Part shown: piece by piece, positions 27,749 through 38,130 of the stretch
How positions within the stretch are numbered: the stretch's first letter is position 1
Layout of the letters: each line of letters starts with the position of its first letter
Origin: Palleronia caenipelagi
GTDB lineage: Bacteria; Pseudomonadota; Alphaproteobacteria; Rhodobacterales; Rhodobacteraceae
Direction: 5' to 3'
Assembly: GCF_007004065.1 (NCBI RefSeq)
Contig: NZ_VFSV01000009.1
Location: 62,001 to 126,000 of the forward strand
DNA: 64,000 bases
Translations under genes and position numbers: made by a program
The notes under the pieces: generated by a model
Databases searched by the model: none
Told to the model about the DNA's origin: nothing
What the model saw: the letters and a program-made list of their open reading frames with translations, nothing else

Positions 27749-28908
27749 GCGTCCCTCAGCGACTGGCTCTGCGGATAGGCGTTCTGGTGGCGCGCGCGCA
27801 GGATCAGCACCCAGAGCGCCACGGCCCCGATCTGGTGCAGGATCGCCAGATACCACGGCGAGGAATGCATCACCGTGACGACGCCCAGCACCATTTGCAC
27901 CGCCAGCATCGCGATGACCCCGTGATAGGCGGCGCGGGTCTTGCGGTAGGATGACTTACGAGCGCGCAGGAAGACCACCACCGCGACCACCGTCAGCACA
28001 TAGGCGGACATGCGGTGCAGGAACTGCACCAGCCCGTCATTTTCAAAGAAATTCCGCCAGAGCGGCTCGATCGCGAAGGGATCGGGCGGAAAGAACCCAC
28101 CCGCCATGAGCGGCCAGTCAATATAGTTGCGGCCCGCGTCGATGCCCGCGACCAGCGCACCCAGCAGGATCTGGAAAAACGCCAGCCCCACGAGAATCCC
28201 CGCTGAGCCCATCAACCCGGTCTCCCGGCCCCTCCGGGCGGTCAGGAGTTGCGCTTCGCTACGGGACAGTTGCAGTGCGAACCACGTGATCAGCCCGAGA
28301 ATCACAAAGGCGAGGCCCAGATGGGTGGCGAGCCGGTAGGAGGCCACGTCAAGCCGGTACGAGTCCACGTCGAGCATGTCTCCCCCGAGGCCCGACGACA
28401 CCATCCACCAGCCGATTGCCCCCTGGAGACCGCCCAGCGCGCCCAGCGCCAACAGCCGACCCGTCCAGCCACGCGGGATCTGCCGGGTCACGAGGAAACC
28501 GACGAAACCCAGCGCCCAGACGAGGCCGATCACGCGCCCCAGTTGCCGGTGCCCCCATTCCCACCAATAGATTGTCTTGAACTCCGACAGGGTCATGTCG
28601 GCATTTTGCAACTGGAATTCGGGGATTTCCTGATATTTGGCAAACTCGGCCTGCCAGTCAGCCTCAGACAGGGGAGGCACCGCGCCGGTCACAGGGCGCC
28701 ATTCGGTGATCGACAGCCCGGAATCGGTCAGGCGGGTCAGGCCACCCACCGCGATCATCACCGCCACGAGGGCAAACAGAACGATTAGCCACACCCGGAT
28801 CGCCTTACGGGCGCCTTTGGGCCGGGCGTCGATCATGCCGCCTTTGGGTTGCTCTGCCGGGCGCTGCTCGGCGCCCACCTCTTCGAAAATCGCGCGTTTC
28901 TGTGCCAT
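27745..28908 (-). CDS. ctaA: Heme A synthase (COX15/CtaA)
   Basis: The 387-residue protein has eight predicted membrane segments and the CtaA motifs GGLTRLTDSGLSITEW, EFKTIYWWEWGHRQLGR and LVQFLHRMSAYVL, with heme-ligand histidines in the last two. It oxidises heme O to heme A for aa3-type cytochrome oxidase. The ATG at 28908 gives MAQKRAIFEEVG; codons upstream in the same frame look non-coding. Its stop overlaps the start of the M32 gene. Confidence 0.92.
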   Translation of the reverse strand: MAQKRAIFEEVGAEQRPAEQPKGGMIDARPKGARKAIRVWLIVLFALVAVMIAVGGLTRLTDSGLSITEWRPVTGAVPPLSEADWQAEFAKYQEIPEFQLQNADMTLSEFKTIYWWEWGHRQLGRVIGLVWALGFVGFLVTRQIPRGWTGRLLALGALGGLQGAIGWWMVSSGLGGDMLDVDSYRLDVASYRLATHLGLAFVILGLITWFALQLSRSEAQLLTARRGRETGLMGSAGILVGLAFFQILLGALVAGIDAGRNYIDWPLMAGGFFPPDPFAIEPLWRNFFENDGLVQFLHRMSAYVLTVVAVVVFLRARKSSYRKTRAAYHGVIAMLAVQMVLGVVTVMHSSPWYLAILHQIGAVALWVLILRARHQNAYPQSQSLRDA

Positions 28909-28984
28909 GGGGTCTCCGCTTTGGCGTCGCGCGAAAGCTATTCTCCGGGACCCGGCGCTGCAAGGCCGCAGAGTCGATGCCTTG

Positions 28985-29707
28985 TCAGTCGCGACGTCGC
29001 ACCAGTTGCCGCAACGCGCCATGCAGGATCTGCGTGTCTGATCGGGTCAGCGGCATCCTCGCCCAGAGATTGCGCAGAGAGCGTTTCATATGAGCCGCCT
29101 TGTGGTCGGGGAAGAAGAAGCCCGCCTCCTCCAGCCGGTCTTCGAAATGTCCGGCCCAGCGCTCGACCTCCGGCAGCGTCGCCATGACGGGTCCGTCCTC
29201 GGGGACAGCTCCCGTCTCCACCGCCTGACGACGCCATTCATAGCCCATCAGCAACACACATTGGGCAAGGTTCAGGGACGCAAATTGCGGGTTCACCGGG
29301 ACGGTCACGACGGCCTGCGCCCGGGCAATATCGTCGTTCTCCAAACCTGCCCGCTCGGGTCCGAAGAGAACGCCCACGCGCCGTCCCTGCACGATCGACC
29401 TGCGCGCCTCCGCCATGGCCGTCTCAGGCGTGTGAACGGGCAAAGTCATATCGCGGGGCCGCGCGGTGGTGGCAAAAAGTACATCACAGCCCTCCGCGGC
29501 GTCGGCAATGCTATCTGCGAGCCGGGCACTCTCCAGCACCGCAGACGCGCCCGACGCGAGCGCCACGGCGCGTTCATTGGGCCAGCCGTCGCGGGGTGAG
29601 ACCAGCCGCATGTCCGTCAGGCCGAAATTCAGCATGGCGCGCGCGGCGGCACCGATATTCTCGCCCATTTGCGGGCGCACGAGGATGAAGGCGGGCATCT
29701 GTTCCAT
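28985..29707 (-). CDS. trmJ: tRNA (cytidine/uridine-2'-O-)-methyltransferase TrmJ
   Basis: The 240-residue SPOUT protein has the N-terminal FILVRPQMGENIGAAARAM, the FGPERAGLENDD segment and the knot region VNPQFASLNLAQCVLLMGYEW. TrmJ methylates position 32 of several tRNAs. Upstream is a 94-base gap to the divergent thiE-like gene. Confidence 0.88.
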   Translation of the reverse strand: MEQMPAFILVRPQMGENIGAAARAMLNFGLTDMRLVSPRDGWPNERAVALASGASAVLESARLADSIADAAEGCDVLFATTARPRDMTLPVHTPETAMAEARRSIVQGRRVGVLFGPERAGLENDDIARAQAVVTVPVNPQFASLNLAQCVLLMGYEWRRQAVETGAVPEDGPVMATLPEVERWAGHFEDRLEEAGFFFPDHKAAHMKRSLRNLWARMPLTRSDTQILHGALRQLVRRRD

Positions 29708-29801
29708 GGCGCCGCTCTTATGTCGCGGCGCAGCGCAGGTCCAGCATGGTCAAACGCCTCGGCGCAGGATAGGACGCATCCAAGACTGACCGGAGGCCCC
29801 C

Positions 29802-30416
29802 ATGTCCGAAGATGTGCCGCAACTCTACCTGATCTCCCCGCCGCAGATTGATGCAGGCTTTCCCGATCTGGCCGCCCGGATTCTGGACGCGGCTCCCGTA
29901 TCTTGCCTGCGGATCGACCTCGCCACACGGGACGAAGACACGCTCCTTCGTGCCTGCGATCTGCTGCGCGCCGTGACCGAGCCGCGCGACGTGGCGCTGG
30001 TCATTGCCGATCACTGGAAACTGGCGGAACGCACCGGTCTCGACGGGGTGCATCTGTCCGATGGCGCGCGGCAAGTTCGCAAGGCGCGGGCTGATCTCGG
30101 CGCTGACGCCATTGTCGGCGCGTTCTGCGGAGCCTCCAGCCATGACGGCATGACCGCCGGCGAAATGGGTGCCGATTACGTGAGCTTCGGCCCTCTGGGC
30201 GGTCCTGATCTGGGCGATGACCCGGCGGAGATCGACCTCTTTGCGTGGTGGTCTGAAATGATCGAGGTTCCGGTCGTGGCCGAGGGTGGGCTCGACCCGG
30301 AGCTTCTCGGTCGGCTCGCCTCGGTGACGGATTTCGTCGCGCTGGGCGAAGAGATCTGGCGCAGTGACGATCCGCTGGCCACGCTTACCGCCCTGCGCTC
30401 AGCCCTCGTCGTCTGA
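29802..30416 (+). CDS. ThiE-like protein (thiamine phosphate synthase family)
   Basis: The 204-residue TIM-barrel protein resembles ThiE: DGVHLSDGARQVRKAR, CGASSHDGMTAGEMGADYVSFGPL and VVAEGGLDPELL match its phosphate and pyrimidine-binding turns. The early RID/DR motif is altered (RIDLATRDEDT), and no other thi gene is adjacent. It could be a real but divergent thiamine phosphate synthase or a paralogue. It overlaps olsA tail to tail by 18 bases. Confidence 0.7.
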   Translation: MSEDVPQLYLISPPQIDAGFPDLAARILDAAPVSCLRIDLATRDEDTLLRACDLLRAVTEPRDVALVIADHWKLAERTGLDGVHLSDGARQVRKARADLGADAIVGAFCGASSHDGMTAGEMGADYVSFGPLGGPDLGDDPAEIDLFAWWSEMIEVPVVAEGGLDPELLGRLASVTDFVALGEEIWRSDDPLATLTALRSALVV

Positions 30417-31244
30417 ACCCGCCAGCAGCCCCGCTCTGCGCAAGCCGCCCCGGACGGTCTCTTCGGCCAGCCGGGCCAGGGCTTTCCGGTTAGGGTGGGT
30501 TGCGACGGCGATGGGATCATGGCGGCGCACCTCGACCCGGCCATGGCGGGGCGCGGACAGGATCTTGATAAGGTTCTCACCGAACTCCATCTCGCCCCAC
30601 CAGCCATAGAATCGGGAATCGCCACCATCGGGCGGGTGGTAAAGAACAGAGATCGGCTGAACCTGCATCTCGTCGCGCAGCTCGTCGGTCATGAAGGCGG
30701 CAAACAGCGTGGTCTTGAAGGGCAGCACCCGAATGCCATCCGTCGAGGTGCCTTCAGGGAAAAACAAAAGCCGGTGGCGGGCGTGGAGCCGTTCCTCCAG
30801 CTCCGCCTGCTGTCGTTTCGCCTCCCGCCGGTCACGGCGGATAAAGAGCGTTCCGGTGGCCTTCGCCAGCAACCCGATGCCGGGCCAGCCCGCCACCTCA
30901 GCCTTCGACACGAAATACAGCGGCTCCACGGAGTTCAGCACAAAGATATCCAGCCAGCTCACGTGGTTGGCGACCATCGCGCCCTCGCCCTGCATTTGCG
31001 GGCCACTGACCTGATGTTTCAGCCCGATGATCCGGAGCGCGCCGCGGCAGACGGTGACGGTGATCCACGGGGTGACCGGACGGTGATGGCCGCAAATGGG
31101 ACGCTCGATCAGACGCACCAACATGTGCACCGCCAGCATCCCAAAGACCCAGATCGCCAACGGAACGCCCCGCAGCACCGCACGCAGCCAGCCGGCAACG
31201 CCGATGGGACCCTCGTCCGCCGGGGTCTCTTCGGTCCAGATCAC
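30399..31244 (-). CDS. olsA: Acyltransferase OlsA (lyso-ornithine lipid O-acyltransferase, PlsC family)
   Basis: The 281-residue membrane-anchored protein has the PlsC motifs NHVSWLD (H-x4-D) and FFPEGTSTDG. I chose GTG 31244 because its GTGA overlaps the stop of olsB; codons upstream in frame are antisense to olsB. Pairing with olsB shows that it adds the second acyl chain to make ornithine lipid rather than acting as a general PlsC, though it could do both. The C-terminal tail overlaps the thiE-like gene. Confidence 0.84.
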   Translation of the reverse strand: MIWTEETPADEGPIGVAGWLRAVLRGVPLAIWVFGMLAVHMLVRLIERPICGHHRPVTPWITVTVCRGALRIIGLKHQVSGPQMQGEGAMVANHVSWLDIFVLNSVEPLYFVSKAEVAGWPGIGLLAKATGTLFIRRDRREAKRQQAELEERLHARHRLLFFPEGTSTDGIRVLPFKTTLFAAFMTDELRDEMQVQPISVLYHPPDGGDSRFYGWWGEMEFGENLIKILSAPRHGRVEVRRHDPIAVATHPNRKALARLAEETVRGGLRRAGLLAGSDDEG

Positions 31245-32032
31245 GCGCGACCCCGTCCGTAAAGCGCCCGGCCCCGCTCGGTGATACTGGCCGTGTCCAT
31301 GATCAGGCAAACATCGGTGGTGTTGAATTGCCGATCGATCCAGGCTCCCTCGCCGACCATGCCTCCGAGGCGCAGGTAGCCCTTGATGAGCGATGGCATC
31401 GCCCGCATGGCGGCAACGCGGTCGATTTGGTCTTCTGGCAGCAGATCCATCGGATGCGCTTCCGGCAGACGAGCAGTGACGCGCAGTTCGGGTGGGGCCA
31501 GATAGCGGTGATGCAGGATCGAAAGCGGACCGGCCAGCGCCTCTGCGTCGGTCCCGTGAAAGGACGCCACGCCAAAGAGGATCTCGGCCCCTTCAGTCGC
31601 TACCAGTTCCGCGAGCCCGCCCCAGAGATGCACCATCGCATCGCCGCCGCGGTAGTCGCGATGGAGGCAGGACCGGCCCAATTCCAGCAGCCTGCGCCCC
31701 GATTCGCGTAACGGTGTCAGGTCGTACTCAGATTCGCTGTAAAAGCCGCCCGCCTCCTCTGCTGCTGCAGCGGTCATCAGCCGGTACACCCCCACAATGC
31801 GGTCGTCCTCGGCCCGTGCGGCATCTTCGAGCAAGAGATGTCGACAGAGCGGATCAAAGCGGTCCGCCTCGATGCGCTGATCGTGGTCCGTCAGTTCACC
31901 TGAACCACCGAGTTCTTCGACAAAGACCTCAAACCGCAGACGTTGCGCTGCGCGGAGGTCGTCAGCGGTCTCTGCCAACCGGACCGACAAGTTGGTCGGG
32001 CCGCCGGAGCGAGAAGGGTTCGGGATCGTCAT
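31241..32032 (-). CDS. olsB: Ornithine-acyl-ACP N-acyltransferase OlsB
   Basis: The 263-residue GNAT-type protein has RLRFEVFVEELGGSG near residue 30, LLELGRSCLHRDYRGG and a long C-terminal segment (SLIKGYLRLGGMVGEGAW) typical of OlsB/hemolysin-like acyltransferases. It acylates ornithine with a 3-hydroxyacyl chain. ATG 32032 gives MTIPNPSRSGG. With olsA it forms the two-step ornithine lipid pathway, which supports growth under phosphate limitation in relatives. Confidence 0.85.
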   Translation of the reverse strand: MTIPNPSRSGGPTNLSVRLAETADDLRAAQRLRFEVFVEELGGSGELTDHDQRIEADRFDPLCRHLLLEDAARAEDDRIVGVYRLMTAAAAEEAGGFYSESEYDLTPLRESGRRLLELGRSCLHRDYRGGDAMVHLWGGLAELVATEGAEILFGVASFHGTDAEALAGPLSILHHRYLAPPELRVTARLPEAHPMDLLPEDQIDRVAAMRAMPSLIKGYLRLGGMVGEGAWIDRQFNTTDVCLIMDTASITERGRALYGRGRA

Positions 32033-32088
32033 GGCGCGGGTTCTAAGCCTGAGGCCCGCTCTCCGCAATACACGTCGCGCCCAGACTG

Positions 32089-32265
32089 CTACTCAGCGAG
32101 GAGCAGCTGAACATGCCGTCCGTCAATAACAACTTTACCTTTCTGCTGAAACATCACCGTAATGGTTCCGGCGATATTTGACTGAACCTGACCTTGCCCC
32201 CAATCCGGGGCATCGGGATGGCGCACGATCATACCAGGTTCGAGCAAGGCGTTCATATCTGACAT
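32089..32265 (-). CDS. DUF3553 family protein
   Basis: The 58-residue protein (MSDMNALLEPGMIVRHPDAP...WGQGQVQSN) matches the small DUF3553 family, a beta-rich domain of the kind seen in transcription-coupled repair and UvrD C-termini (PDWGQGQV). The ATG at 32265 is preferred over 32277 from family length. It diverges from chpT over 33 bases. No role is established. Confidence 0.75.
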   Translation of the reverse strand: MSDMNALLEPGMIVRHPDAPDWGQGQVQSNIAGTITVMFQQKGKVVIDGRHVQLLLAE

Positions 32266-32298
32266 GGCTGAGCCCATCTTTTGAAGACGGAGACGAGT

Positions 32299-32904
32299 AT
32301 GACAAACTTCTCACCAGAATTGAACTGGCTCATCGGGTCGCGGATCTGCCACGACATCGCAAACCCATTGGGCGCCATCGGCAATGGCATCGAGCTGGTC
32401 CAGATGACCGGGGCCGCCACGGGACCCGAGATCGATCTGGTGATCGGCTCGCACCAAGCGGCTGTCGCGCGATTGAACCTGTTCCGGCTTGCTTTCGGGG
32501 CAAGCGCCGCCGATCAGACTGTCACCGGACAGCAATTGGCCGATCTGCGCGCCTCGCTGGCTCAAGGCCGCAACGTCTCGCTCGACTGGGACTCCCCCGG
32601 TGATCTGAACCGCGATGACGCTCGGCTCGCCGCACTTCTGCTGATGACCGGAGAAACCATGCTGGCCTACGGCGGAAAGATGGCCCTCTCCTCGCAGATG
32701 GGCGGTTTCACGCTCCGGCTGAAAGCAGATCGATTACGGGCCGAGGCGGAAATCATCGACTATCTGACAAACCCGGCCGCCCCCCTTCCACCAGCGTCAG
32801 AGGTACACCTGACCTTGACGCGCCTCGCCGCGGAAGCCACCGGGCGGACGATCCGTGTCACGGGGGATACCGCACAATCGATGGCGATCCATGCCTCCCG
32901 GTAG
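32299..32904 (+). CDS. chpT: Histidine phosphotransferase ChpT
   Basis: The 201-residue protein starts LNWLIGSRICHDIANPLGAI, with the phospho-accepting His at residue 18, followed by a degenerate kinase-like ATPase domain. ChpT passes phosphate from CckA to CtrA and CpdR. In Rhodobacterales this relay controls motility, gene transfer agent and quorum-linked genes. ATG 32299 is preceded by GGAGACGAGT. The stop codon abuts the stop of proA. Confidence 0.88.
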   Translation: MTNFSPELNWLIGSRICHDIANPLGAIGNGIELVQMTGAATGPEIDLVIGSHQAAVARLNLFRLAFGASAADQTVTGQQLADLRASLAQGRNVSLDWDSPGDLNRDDARLAALLLMTGETMLAYGGKMALSSQMGGFTLRLKADRLRAEAEIIDYLTNPAAPLPPASEVHLTLTRLAAEATGRTIRVTGDTAQSMAIHASR

Positions 32905-34170
32905 TCAGGTCCGCACGGTCCCGCTGCCGCGCACGCGATATTTGAAAGACGTGAGCTGCTCCGCACCCACCGGGCCGCGCGCGTGGAGGCGACCCGTAGC
33001 GATGCCAATTTCTGCGCCCATCCCGAACTCGCCGCCATCGGCGAACTGGGTCGAGACGTTCACCATGACAATGGCGCTGTCTACTTCGGTCAGAAAGCGC
33101 TCGGCGGTTTCCGGGTTCGCAGTGACGATGCAATCGGTGTGGTCCGAGCCATACCGGGCGATGTGCCCCATCGCGGCGTCCAGATCAGGCACAACCCGGG
33201 CGGCGATGATCATATCAAGGAACTCTTTGCCCCAGCTCTCCTCAGACGCGGGAACGGTCCCCTCGATCGCGCCAAGCATCTCATCCGCCTGCACCTCGAC
33301 GCCCTTCTCAAGAAGCGCCCGAATAACCCCCTGACCGATGGTATTGGCCACGTCCTGGTGGATCAGCAAACATTCCGCCGCGCCGCAAATGCCCGTCCGG
33401 CGGGTCTTGGCGTTCAACACGACCTTCAGCGCAACCTCGGGATCTGCATCCTTATCGATGTAGATGTGCACGATGCCTTCCAGATGGGCAAAGACCGGCA
33501 CCCGTGCCTCACGCTGGACCAAACCCACGAGCCCCTTGCCCCCACGCGGCACGATCACGTCAATGTGGTCGGTCATGGTCAGCATTTCCGACACCGCCGC
33601 CCGGTCGCGGGTCGGCACCCGCTGGATGGCGTCGACGGGCAAACCGGCCCGAGTCAAGCCCTCGACGAGACAGGCATGGATGGCGCCTGAACTGTGAAAG
33701 CTCTCGGACCCCCCGCGCAGAATCACAGCATTGCCGGATTTCAGGCACAGCGCGCCAGCGTCAGCCGTCACATTGGGCCGACTCTCATAAATCACACCGA
33801 TGACACCCAGCGGCGTGCGGACGCGCTCGATATGCAGGCCGGAGGGCCTGTCCCATGCGTCCATCACCGCCCCCACGGGATCAGGCTGCGCGGCAATGGC
33901 CCTCAGCGCCTCCGCGATGGCGAAGATGCGCGCCTCATCCAGCATAAGGCGGTCGAGCATCGCACCCGACAATCCATTGTCCCGACCAAAAGACAGATCA
34001 TCCGCGTTCGCTGCGATGATCTCGGGCGTCCGTTCGATCAGCAGATCGGCGGCATGGGTCAGCGCGGCGGATTTGGCTTCCGGCGGGGCGATGGCGATCT
34101 CGCGGCTGGCCGCCCGGGCGCGTCGCCCGATATCTTCCATGATTTCCGAGATGTCCGCCTGATCTTTCAT
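32905..34170 (-). CDS. proA: Gamma-glutamyl phosphate reductase
   Basis: The 421-residue protein has the catalytic cysteine in [16 protein letters not shown] near residue 295 and the NADPH-binding [16 protein letters not shown] segment. It converts glutamyl phosphate to the semialdehyde in proline synthesis. ATG 34170 gives [13 protein letters not shown]; in-frame codons upstream overlap proB and are rejected. It follows proB by seven bases. Confidence 0.95.
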   Translation of the reverse strand: MKDQADISEIMEDIGRRARAASREIAIAPPEAKSAALTHAADLLIERTPEIIAANADDLSFGRDNGLSGAMLDRLMLDEARIFAIAEALRAIAAQPDPVGAVMDAWDRPSGLHIERVRTPLGVIGVIYESRPNVTADAGALCLKSGNAVILRGGSESFHSSGAIHACLVEGLTRAGLPVDAIQRVPTRDRAAVSEMLTMTDHIDVIVPRGGKGLVGLVQREARVPVFAHLEGIVHIYIDKDADPEVALKVVLNAKTRRTGICGAAECLLIHQDVANTIGQGVIRALLEKGVEVQADEMLGAIEGTVPASEESWGKEFLDMIIAARVVPDLDAAMGHIARYGSDHTDCIVTANPETAERFLTEVDSAIVMVNVSTQFADGGEFGMGAEIGIATGRLHARGPVGAEQLTSFKYRVRGSGTVRT

Positions 34171-34177
34171 GTCGTCC

Positions 34178-35290
34178 TCACACAACCATATCGTCCCTGT
34201 GCACCAGCGCGGCGCGTCCGGGATAGCCAAGGATAGCCTCAATTTCCGAACTGCGACACCCAGCAATGGCGCGCGCTTCATCCGAGGTGTAGCGCGCGAG
34301 GCCATTGCCGAGGATCGCACCCTCCGTGGTCTCGATCGCCACCGGATCTCCGCGCTCCCACGCGCCCGAGATCATCGTGACCCCGGCGGGCAGAAGCGAT
34401 TTACCGCTGGCAAGCGCCTGTCCGGCCCCGGCATCGACCACGATCCGGCCACGCGGTTTCATCGCGGCGATCCAGACCTTGCGTGCGGTTTTGGGGTCCG
34501 TCTGAGGCAGAAACCAGGTATGTCTTGCATCATTCTCAAGCTCTGTCAGTGGTTTGAAAAGCAAACCTGATGTGATGCACAAAGCACATCCCGACAGCAC
34601 AGCCGTCCGCGCCGCCATCACCTTTGTCCGCATTCCACCCTTGGAGAGATGCGACGCCGCCTCACCGGCCATGGCCGAAATCTCTGGTGTGATCTCCTCA
34701 ACCACCGGCAAATGGCGGGCCTCGGGATGGGTCTGCGGGTTGGCGGTGTAGAGCCCGTCCACGTCGGACAGGAGCACCAGCTGATCTGCACCTACGGTGA
34801 CGGCGATCTGCGCCGCGAGGCGGTCATTATCGCCAAACCGGATCTCGTCCGTCGCCACAGTATCATTCTCATTGACGATGGGCACCGCCCCGAGGGACAG
34901 GAGCGCCCCGAGCGTGGCACGGGCGTTCAGATAGCGGCGGCGGTCGGCGGTGTCCTCCAGCGTAAGGAGCACCTGCGCGGCGGTCAGATCATGGGGCGCC
35001 AACATCTCCTCATAGGCGCGAGCAAGCGCGATTTGTCCTGCGGCCGCAGCGGCTTGCGCCTGCTCCAGCGCCAGCGCTCCCGAGCCCAGCCCCAGCCGTC
35101 CGCGCCCCAACGCGATGGACCCGGAGGAAACCAGCACCACCTCTGTCCCGCGCGCCCGGATCCGCGCCACATCCTCACAAAGCCCGGCCAGCCAATCCCG
35201 CCGCAGCGCTCCGGTGGTGCTGTCAACGAGGAGCGCCGAGCCGATCTTCACCACCAGACGCTTCGCATCCCGGATATTCAGGGTTGCCAC
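34178..35290 (-). CDS. proB: Glutamate 5-kinase
   Basis: The 370-residue protein has an amino-acid-kinase domain ([12 protein letters not shown], then [20 protein letters not shown]) and a C-terminal PUA domain (about 280-365; [13 protein letters not shown]). It is the proline-feedback-regulated first step of proline synthesis. Its start lies 13 bases inside the end of obg and it is followed by proA. Confidence 0.95.
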   Translation of the reverse strand: MATLNIRDAKRLVVKIGSALLVDSTTGALRRDWLAGLCEDVARIRARGTEVVLVSSGSIALGRGRLGLGSGALALEQAQAAAAAGQIALARAYEEMLAPHDLTAAQVLLTLEDTADRRRYLNARATLGALLSLGAVPIVNENDTVATDEIRFGDNDRLAAQIAVTVGADQLVLLSDVDGLYTANPQTHPEARHLPVVEEITPEISAMAGEAASHLSKGGMRTKVMAARTAVLSGCALCITSGLLFKPLTELENDARHTWFLPQTDPKTARKVWIAAMKPRGRIVVDAGAGQALASGKSLLPAGVTMISGAWERGDPVAIETTEGAILGNGLARYTSDEARAIAGCRSSEIEAILGYPGRAALVHRDDMVV

Positions 35291-36315
35291 GGTCCGCTAT
35301 CCTCTTCTTCGACCGTTTTGGTCCAGCCACGCGCCGCGGCAATGGTTTTGCGCAGCGCCCGCAGAACTTCGGTCACGCCCTCGCCCGAGACACCGGACAT
35401 GATCATCACCGGGCCTGCTACCGCCTCCAGCTCCTCTCGGATAAATGCCCGTTCCTCTTCGTCTAGCGCGTCGCACTTGTTCAGAGCCGTAACGCGCGGC
35501 TTATCCGCGAGTCCGCCGCCATAGGCCTCAAGCTCCTCGATAACAGTGCGCCAGTCCCCCACCGGGTCGCCAGACGTACCGTCCACGAGATGCAACAGCA
35601 CCGCACAGCGCTCCACGTGGCCAAGGAACCGATCCCCGATCCCCTTGCCCTCATGAGCGCCCTCGATGAGGCCAGGAATGTCGGCGATCAGGAATTCACT
35701 GCCGTCGACGCCCACCACTCCGAGATTGGGGTGCAGCGTGGTGAACGGATAGTCGGCGATCTTGGGCCGGGCGTTGGAGGTTGCCGCGAGGAATGTCGAT
35801 TTGCCCGCATTCGGCAGGCCCAGCAGCCCTGCATCAGCAATCAGCTTCAGCCGCAGCCAGAGGGTACGCTCGACACCGGGCTGGCCGGGATTGGCGCGGC
35901 GGGGGGCCTGATTGGTCGAGGATTTGAAATGCAAATTGCCCCAGCCGCCATTGCCGCCCTCGGCCAGAACCACCCGCTGACCGACTTCGGTCAGGTCCGC
36001 GATCACCGTTTCCTCGTCTTCCTCAAGGATTTCGGTCCCCACGGGCACCCGCAGCACAATATCCGCGCCACTGGCGCCGGTGCGTTGGCTGCCCATGCCG
36101 TGCTGTCCGTTTTTCGCAAAGAAATGCTGCTGATAGCGGAAATCGATCAGCGTGTTCAGCCCATCGACCGCCTCAGCAATGACATCCCCGCCGCGACCGC
36201 CATCACCGCCATCAGGGCCGCCATATTCGATAAACTTCTCACGACGGAAGGAAATCGCCCCGCCGCCGCCCGAGCCGGAGCGGATATGGACCTTTGCAAG
36301 GTCGAGGAATTTCAT
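35278..36315 (-). CDS. obg: GTPase Obg/CgtA
   Basis: The 345-residue protein starts [19 protein letters not shown], the glycine-rich Obg fold (1-158), followed by a G domain with [23 protein letters not shown] and NKCD. It acts in large-subunit ribosome assembly. ATG 36315 overlaps the stop of the acetyltransferase gene (ATGA). The usual rplU-rpmA-obg order is kept, with one GNAT gene inserted before obg. Confidence 0.95.
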   Translation of the reverse strand: MKFLDLAKVHIRSGSGGGGAISFRREKFIEYGGPDGGDGGRGGDVIAEAVDGLNTLIDFRYQQHFFAKNGQHGMGSQRTGASGADIVLRVPVGTEILEEDEETVIADLTEVGQRVVLAEGGNGGWGNLHFKSSTNQAPRRANPGQPGVERTLWLRLKLIADAGLLGLPNAGKSTFLAATSNARPKIADYPFTTLHPNLGVVGVDGSEFLIADIPGLIEGAHEGKGIGDRFLGHVERCAVLLHLVDGTSGDPVGDWRTVIEELEAYGGGLADKPRVTALNKCDALDEEERAFIREELEAVAGPVMIMSGVSGEGVTEVLRALRKTIAAARGWTKTVEEEDSGPWQP

Positions 36316-36899
36316 GTCGCCTGCTCCGTTTTCTGTTCTGTGCGAGCGATAGACCACCACCCGCTCCGCCTCAAGCCGCGCTGTTCGCGCCACTCCGCCC
36401 GCGTCATCCGGTAGAGGCGGACCGGCGCCTCCTGCCCGAGTGCCCGGAAATGCCGTTCTTCGTCACCGACATGGCGGAACCCCATCTTCTCGATGACCCG
36501 TCGCGAGCCTTCATTGCCATGCATATGGGAGATCGAGACCTCCTTGCGGTTCGGATCCGCGAATGCCGCATCGATCACTGCAGCGCAGGCCTCGCTGGCA
36601 TAGCCCTGTCCCCAATGGGGGCGTGCCAGCCAGAAACCGATTTCACCCGCGATCGAGATGAGGCCCATCAGATCATTAGGCCGGTCCTTCCGACAGATCG
36701 CCCAACAGCGCCGCGCCTCCGCGAAGGGCGACGCGACAAACGCCTCCGCGTCCGCCTGAGTGTAGGGGAACGGCACCACGGAAAGCCACCGGGAGACATC
36801 GTAATTGCCGACGCCCTCCACCAGCGCCGGACCGTCCGCCGGCGTCAGGGGCCTTAAGTGCAGCCTGTCCGTGTCGATCCACGCAATATCTCCGGGCAT
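36312..36899 (-). CDS. GNAT family N-acetyltransferase (RimJ/RimL-like)
   Basis: The 195-residue protein has [20 protein letters not shown] at the N-terminus and the acetyl-CoA motif [21 protein letters not shown], then the typical [17 protein letters not shown]. It may acetylate ribosomal or other proteins; the substrate is unknown. I chose ATG 36899, since upstream codons run into the rpmA terminator. It overlaps obg by four bases. Confidence 0.85.
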   Translation of the reverse strand: MPGDIAWIDTDRLHLRPLTPADGPALVEGVGNYDVSRWLSVVPFPYTQADAEAFVASPFAEARRCWAICRKDRPNDLMGLISIAGEIGFWLARPHWGQGYASEACAAVIDAAFADPNRKEVSISHMHGNEGSRRVIEKMGFRHVGDEERHFRALGQEAPVRLYRMTRAEWREQRGLRRSGWWSIARTEQKTEQAT

Positions 36900-36920
36900 G
36901 GCGGCCTCCGGTCGGAACAC

Positions 36921-36953
36921 AAAAAAGGGGAGCGGCCCGCGCCGCTCCCCTTT
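36921..36953 (-). terminator. Terminator of the rplU-rpmA operon
   Basis: A perfect 13-base stem, AAAGGGGAGCGGC and GCCGCTCCCCTTT, with a four-base loop lies 26 bases after the rpmA stop on the minus strand. Six A residues at its left end give a T6 run in the transcript. It separates the ribosomal protein operon from the GNAT-obg-proB-proA run. Confidence 0.93.
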
Positions 36954-36978
36954 CAAACTCACAGGAACGGATCGCGCC

Positions 36979-37248
<270 letters not shown>

Positions 37249-37254
37249 TCGGTG

Positions 37255-37953
37255 TTACTCCTTTTCAGCGTTGAACTGAGCAGCCTGCTCGATCCAGTTG
37301 TCGCGCTCGATGCGACCCTTGAACGACAGCTGGTCATCCATATAGGCGATTTCTTCCGGACCCCAAGCCATGATCTGGTCGAAGTGATACACGCCATTCT
37401 CGTGCAGCTTCTTCTCCAGGGCCGGACCCACGCCCGAGATCTTCTTCAGATCGTCGGCCTCGCCGCCGCGGGGGGCGTCGAGCAGGTTCGAGGGCTTCTC
37501 AGCGTCAACAGCCTCGGCTGCGGGCGCTTCGGCCTTCGGAGCTTCGGCTTTCTTCGGGGCAGCGGCCTTCTTCGGAGCCGCAGCTTCGGTCATCGCGACA
37601 CCGGCGGCACCGGCACCAACAGCGGCCTTCACGCCGGACGCCTTGGCGCCGGACTCGAGGATCTCGGTGATGCGCAGCAGGGTCAGTTGCTGACGGTGGC
37701 CCTTCGTGCGCTTCGAGCCGTGCTTCCGGCGGCGCTTGACGAAGTTGATGACCTTGTCACCCTTGATCTGGTCAATGATCTCGGCCTGAACGCCGGCATC
37801 ATCCACCAGCGGCGCACCAACGGTGGAACCCACCATCAGGACGTCGTTGAACTGGACGGTTTCACCGGATTCCGCTGCAAGCTTCTCGACCCGCAGGACG
37901 TCGCCTGCCTGAACCCGATACTGCTTGCCGCCAGTCTTCATGACTGCGAACAT
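37255..37953 (-). CDS. rplU: 50S ribosomal protein L21 with C-terminal helix-hairpin-helix extension
   Basis: Residues 1-103 are canonical L21 ([20 protein letters not shown] to [16 protein letters not shown]). An alanine- and lysine-rich linker ([17 protein letters not shown]) follows, then a C-terminal domain with [21 protein letters not shown], a helix-hairpin-helix-like fold also seen at NuoE C-termini. Total 232 residues against about 100 in E. coli. ATG 37953 has GAAGG eight bases upstream; ATG 37968 is an alternative. The extension seems usual in Rhodobacterales. Confidence 0.93.
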   Translation of the reverse strand: MFAVMKTGGKQYRVQAGDVLRVEKLAAESGETVQFNDVLMVGSTVGAPLVDDAGVQAEIIDQIKGDKVINFVKRRRKHGSKRTKGHRQQLTLLRITEILESGAKASGVKAAVGAGAAGVAMTEAAAPKKAAAPKKAEAPKAEAPAAEAVDAEKPSNLLDAPRGGEADDLKKISGVGPALEKKLHENGVYHFDQIMAWGPEEIAYMDDQLSFKGRIERDNWIEQAAQFNAEKE

Positions 37954-38051
37954 GTCGTTTACCTTCATTTTCCGCGTCCTGTGGTCCCGCAAGCGGCGTT
38001 TTCGGGGTCTTCCCCACCTCGGACAGCGCGCCCCTTTCGGGACAACATTGC

Positions 38052-38083
38052 AAAAAGACCCGCGCGAACGATCCTGGCGGGTC
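38052..38083 (-). terminator. Terminator after the DUF2059 gene
   Basis: On the minus strand a seven-base stem, GACCCGC and GCGGGTC, with a 13-base loop is followed by TTTTT (A5 at 38052-38056 on the plus strand). It lies 48 bases after the stop at 38131 and before the rplU promoter region. Confidence 0.75.
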
Positions 38084-38130
38084 CGCGCTCTCTGAAGAAA
38101 CCCACCCCCGAAGTCAAGACCGATATGCTG

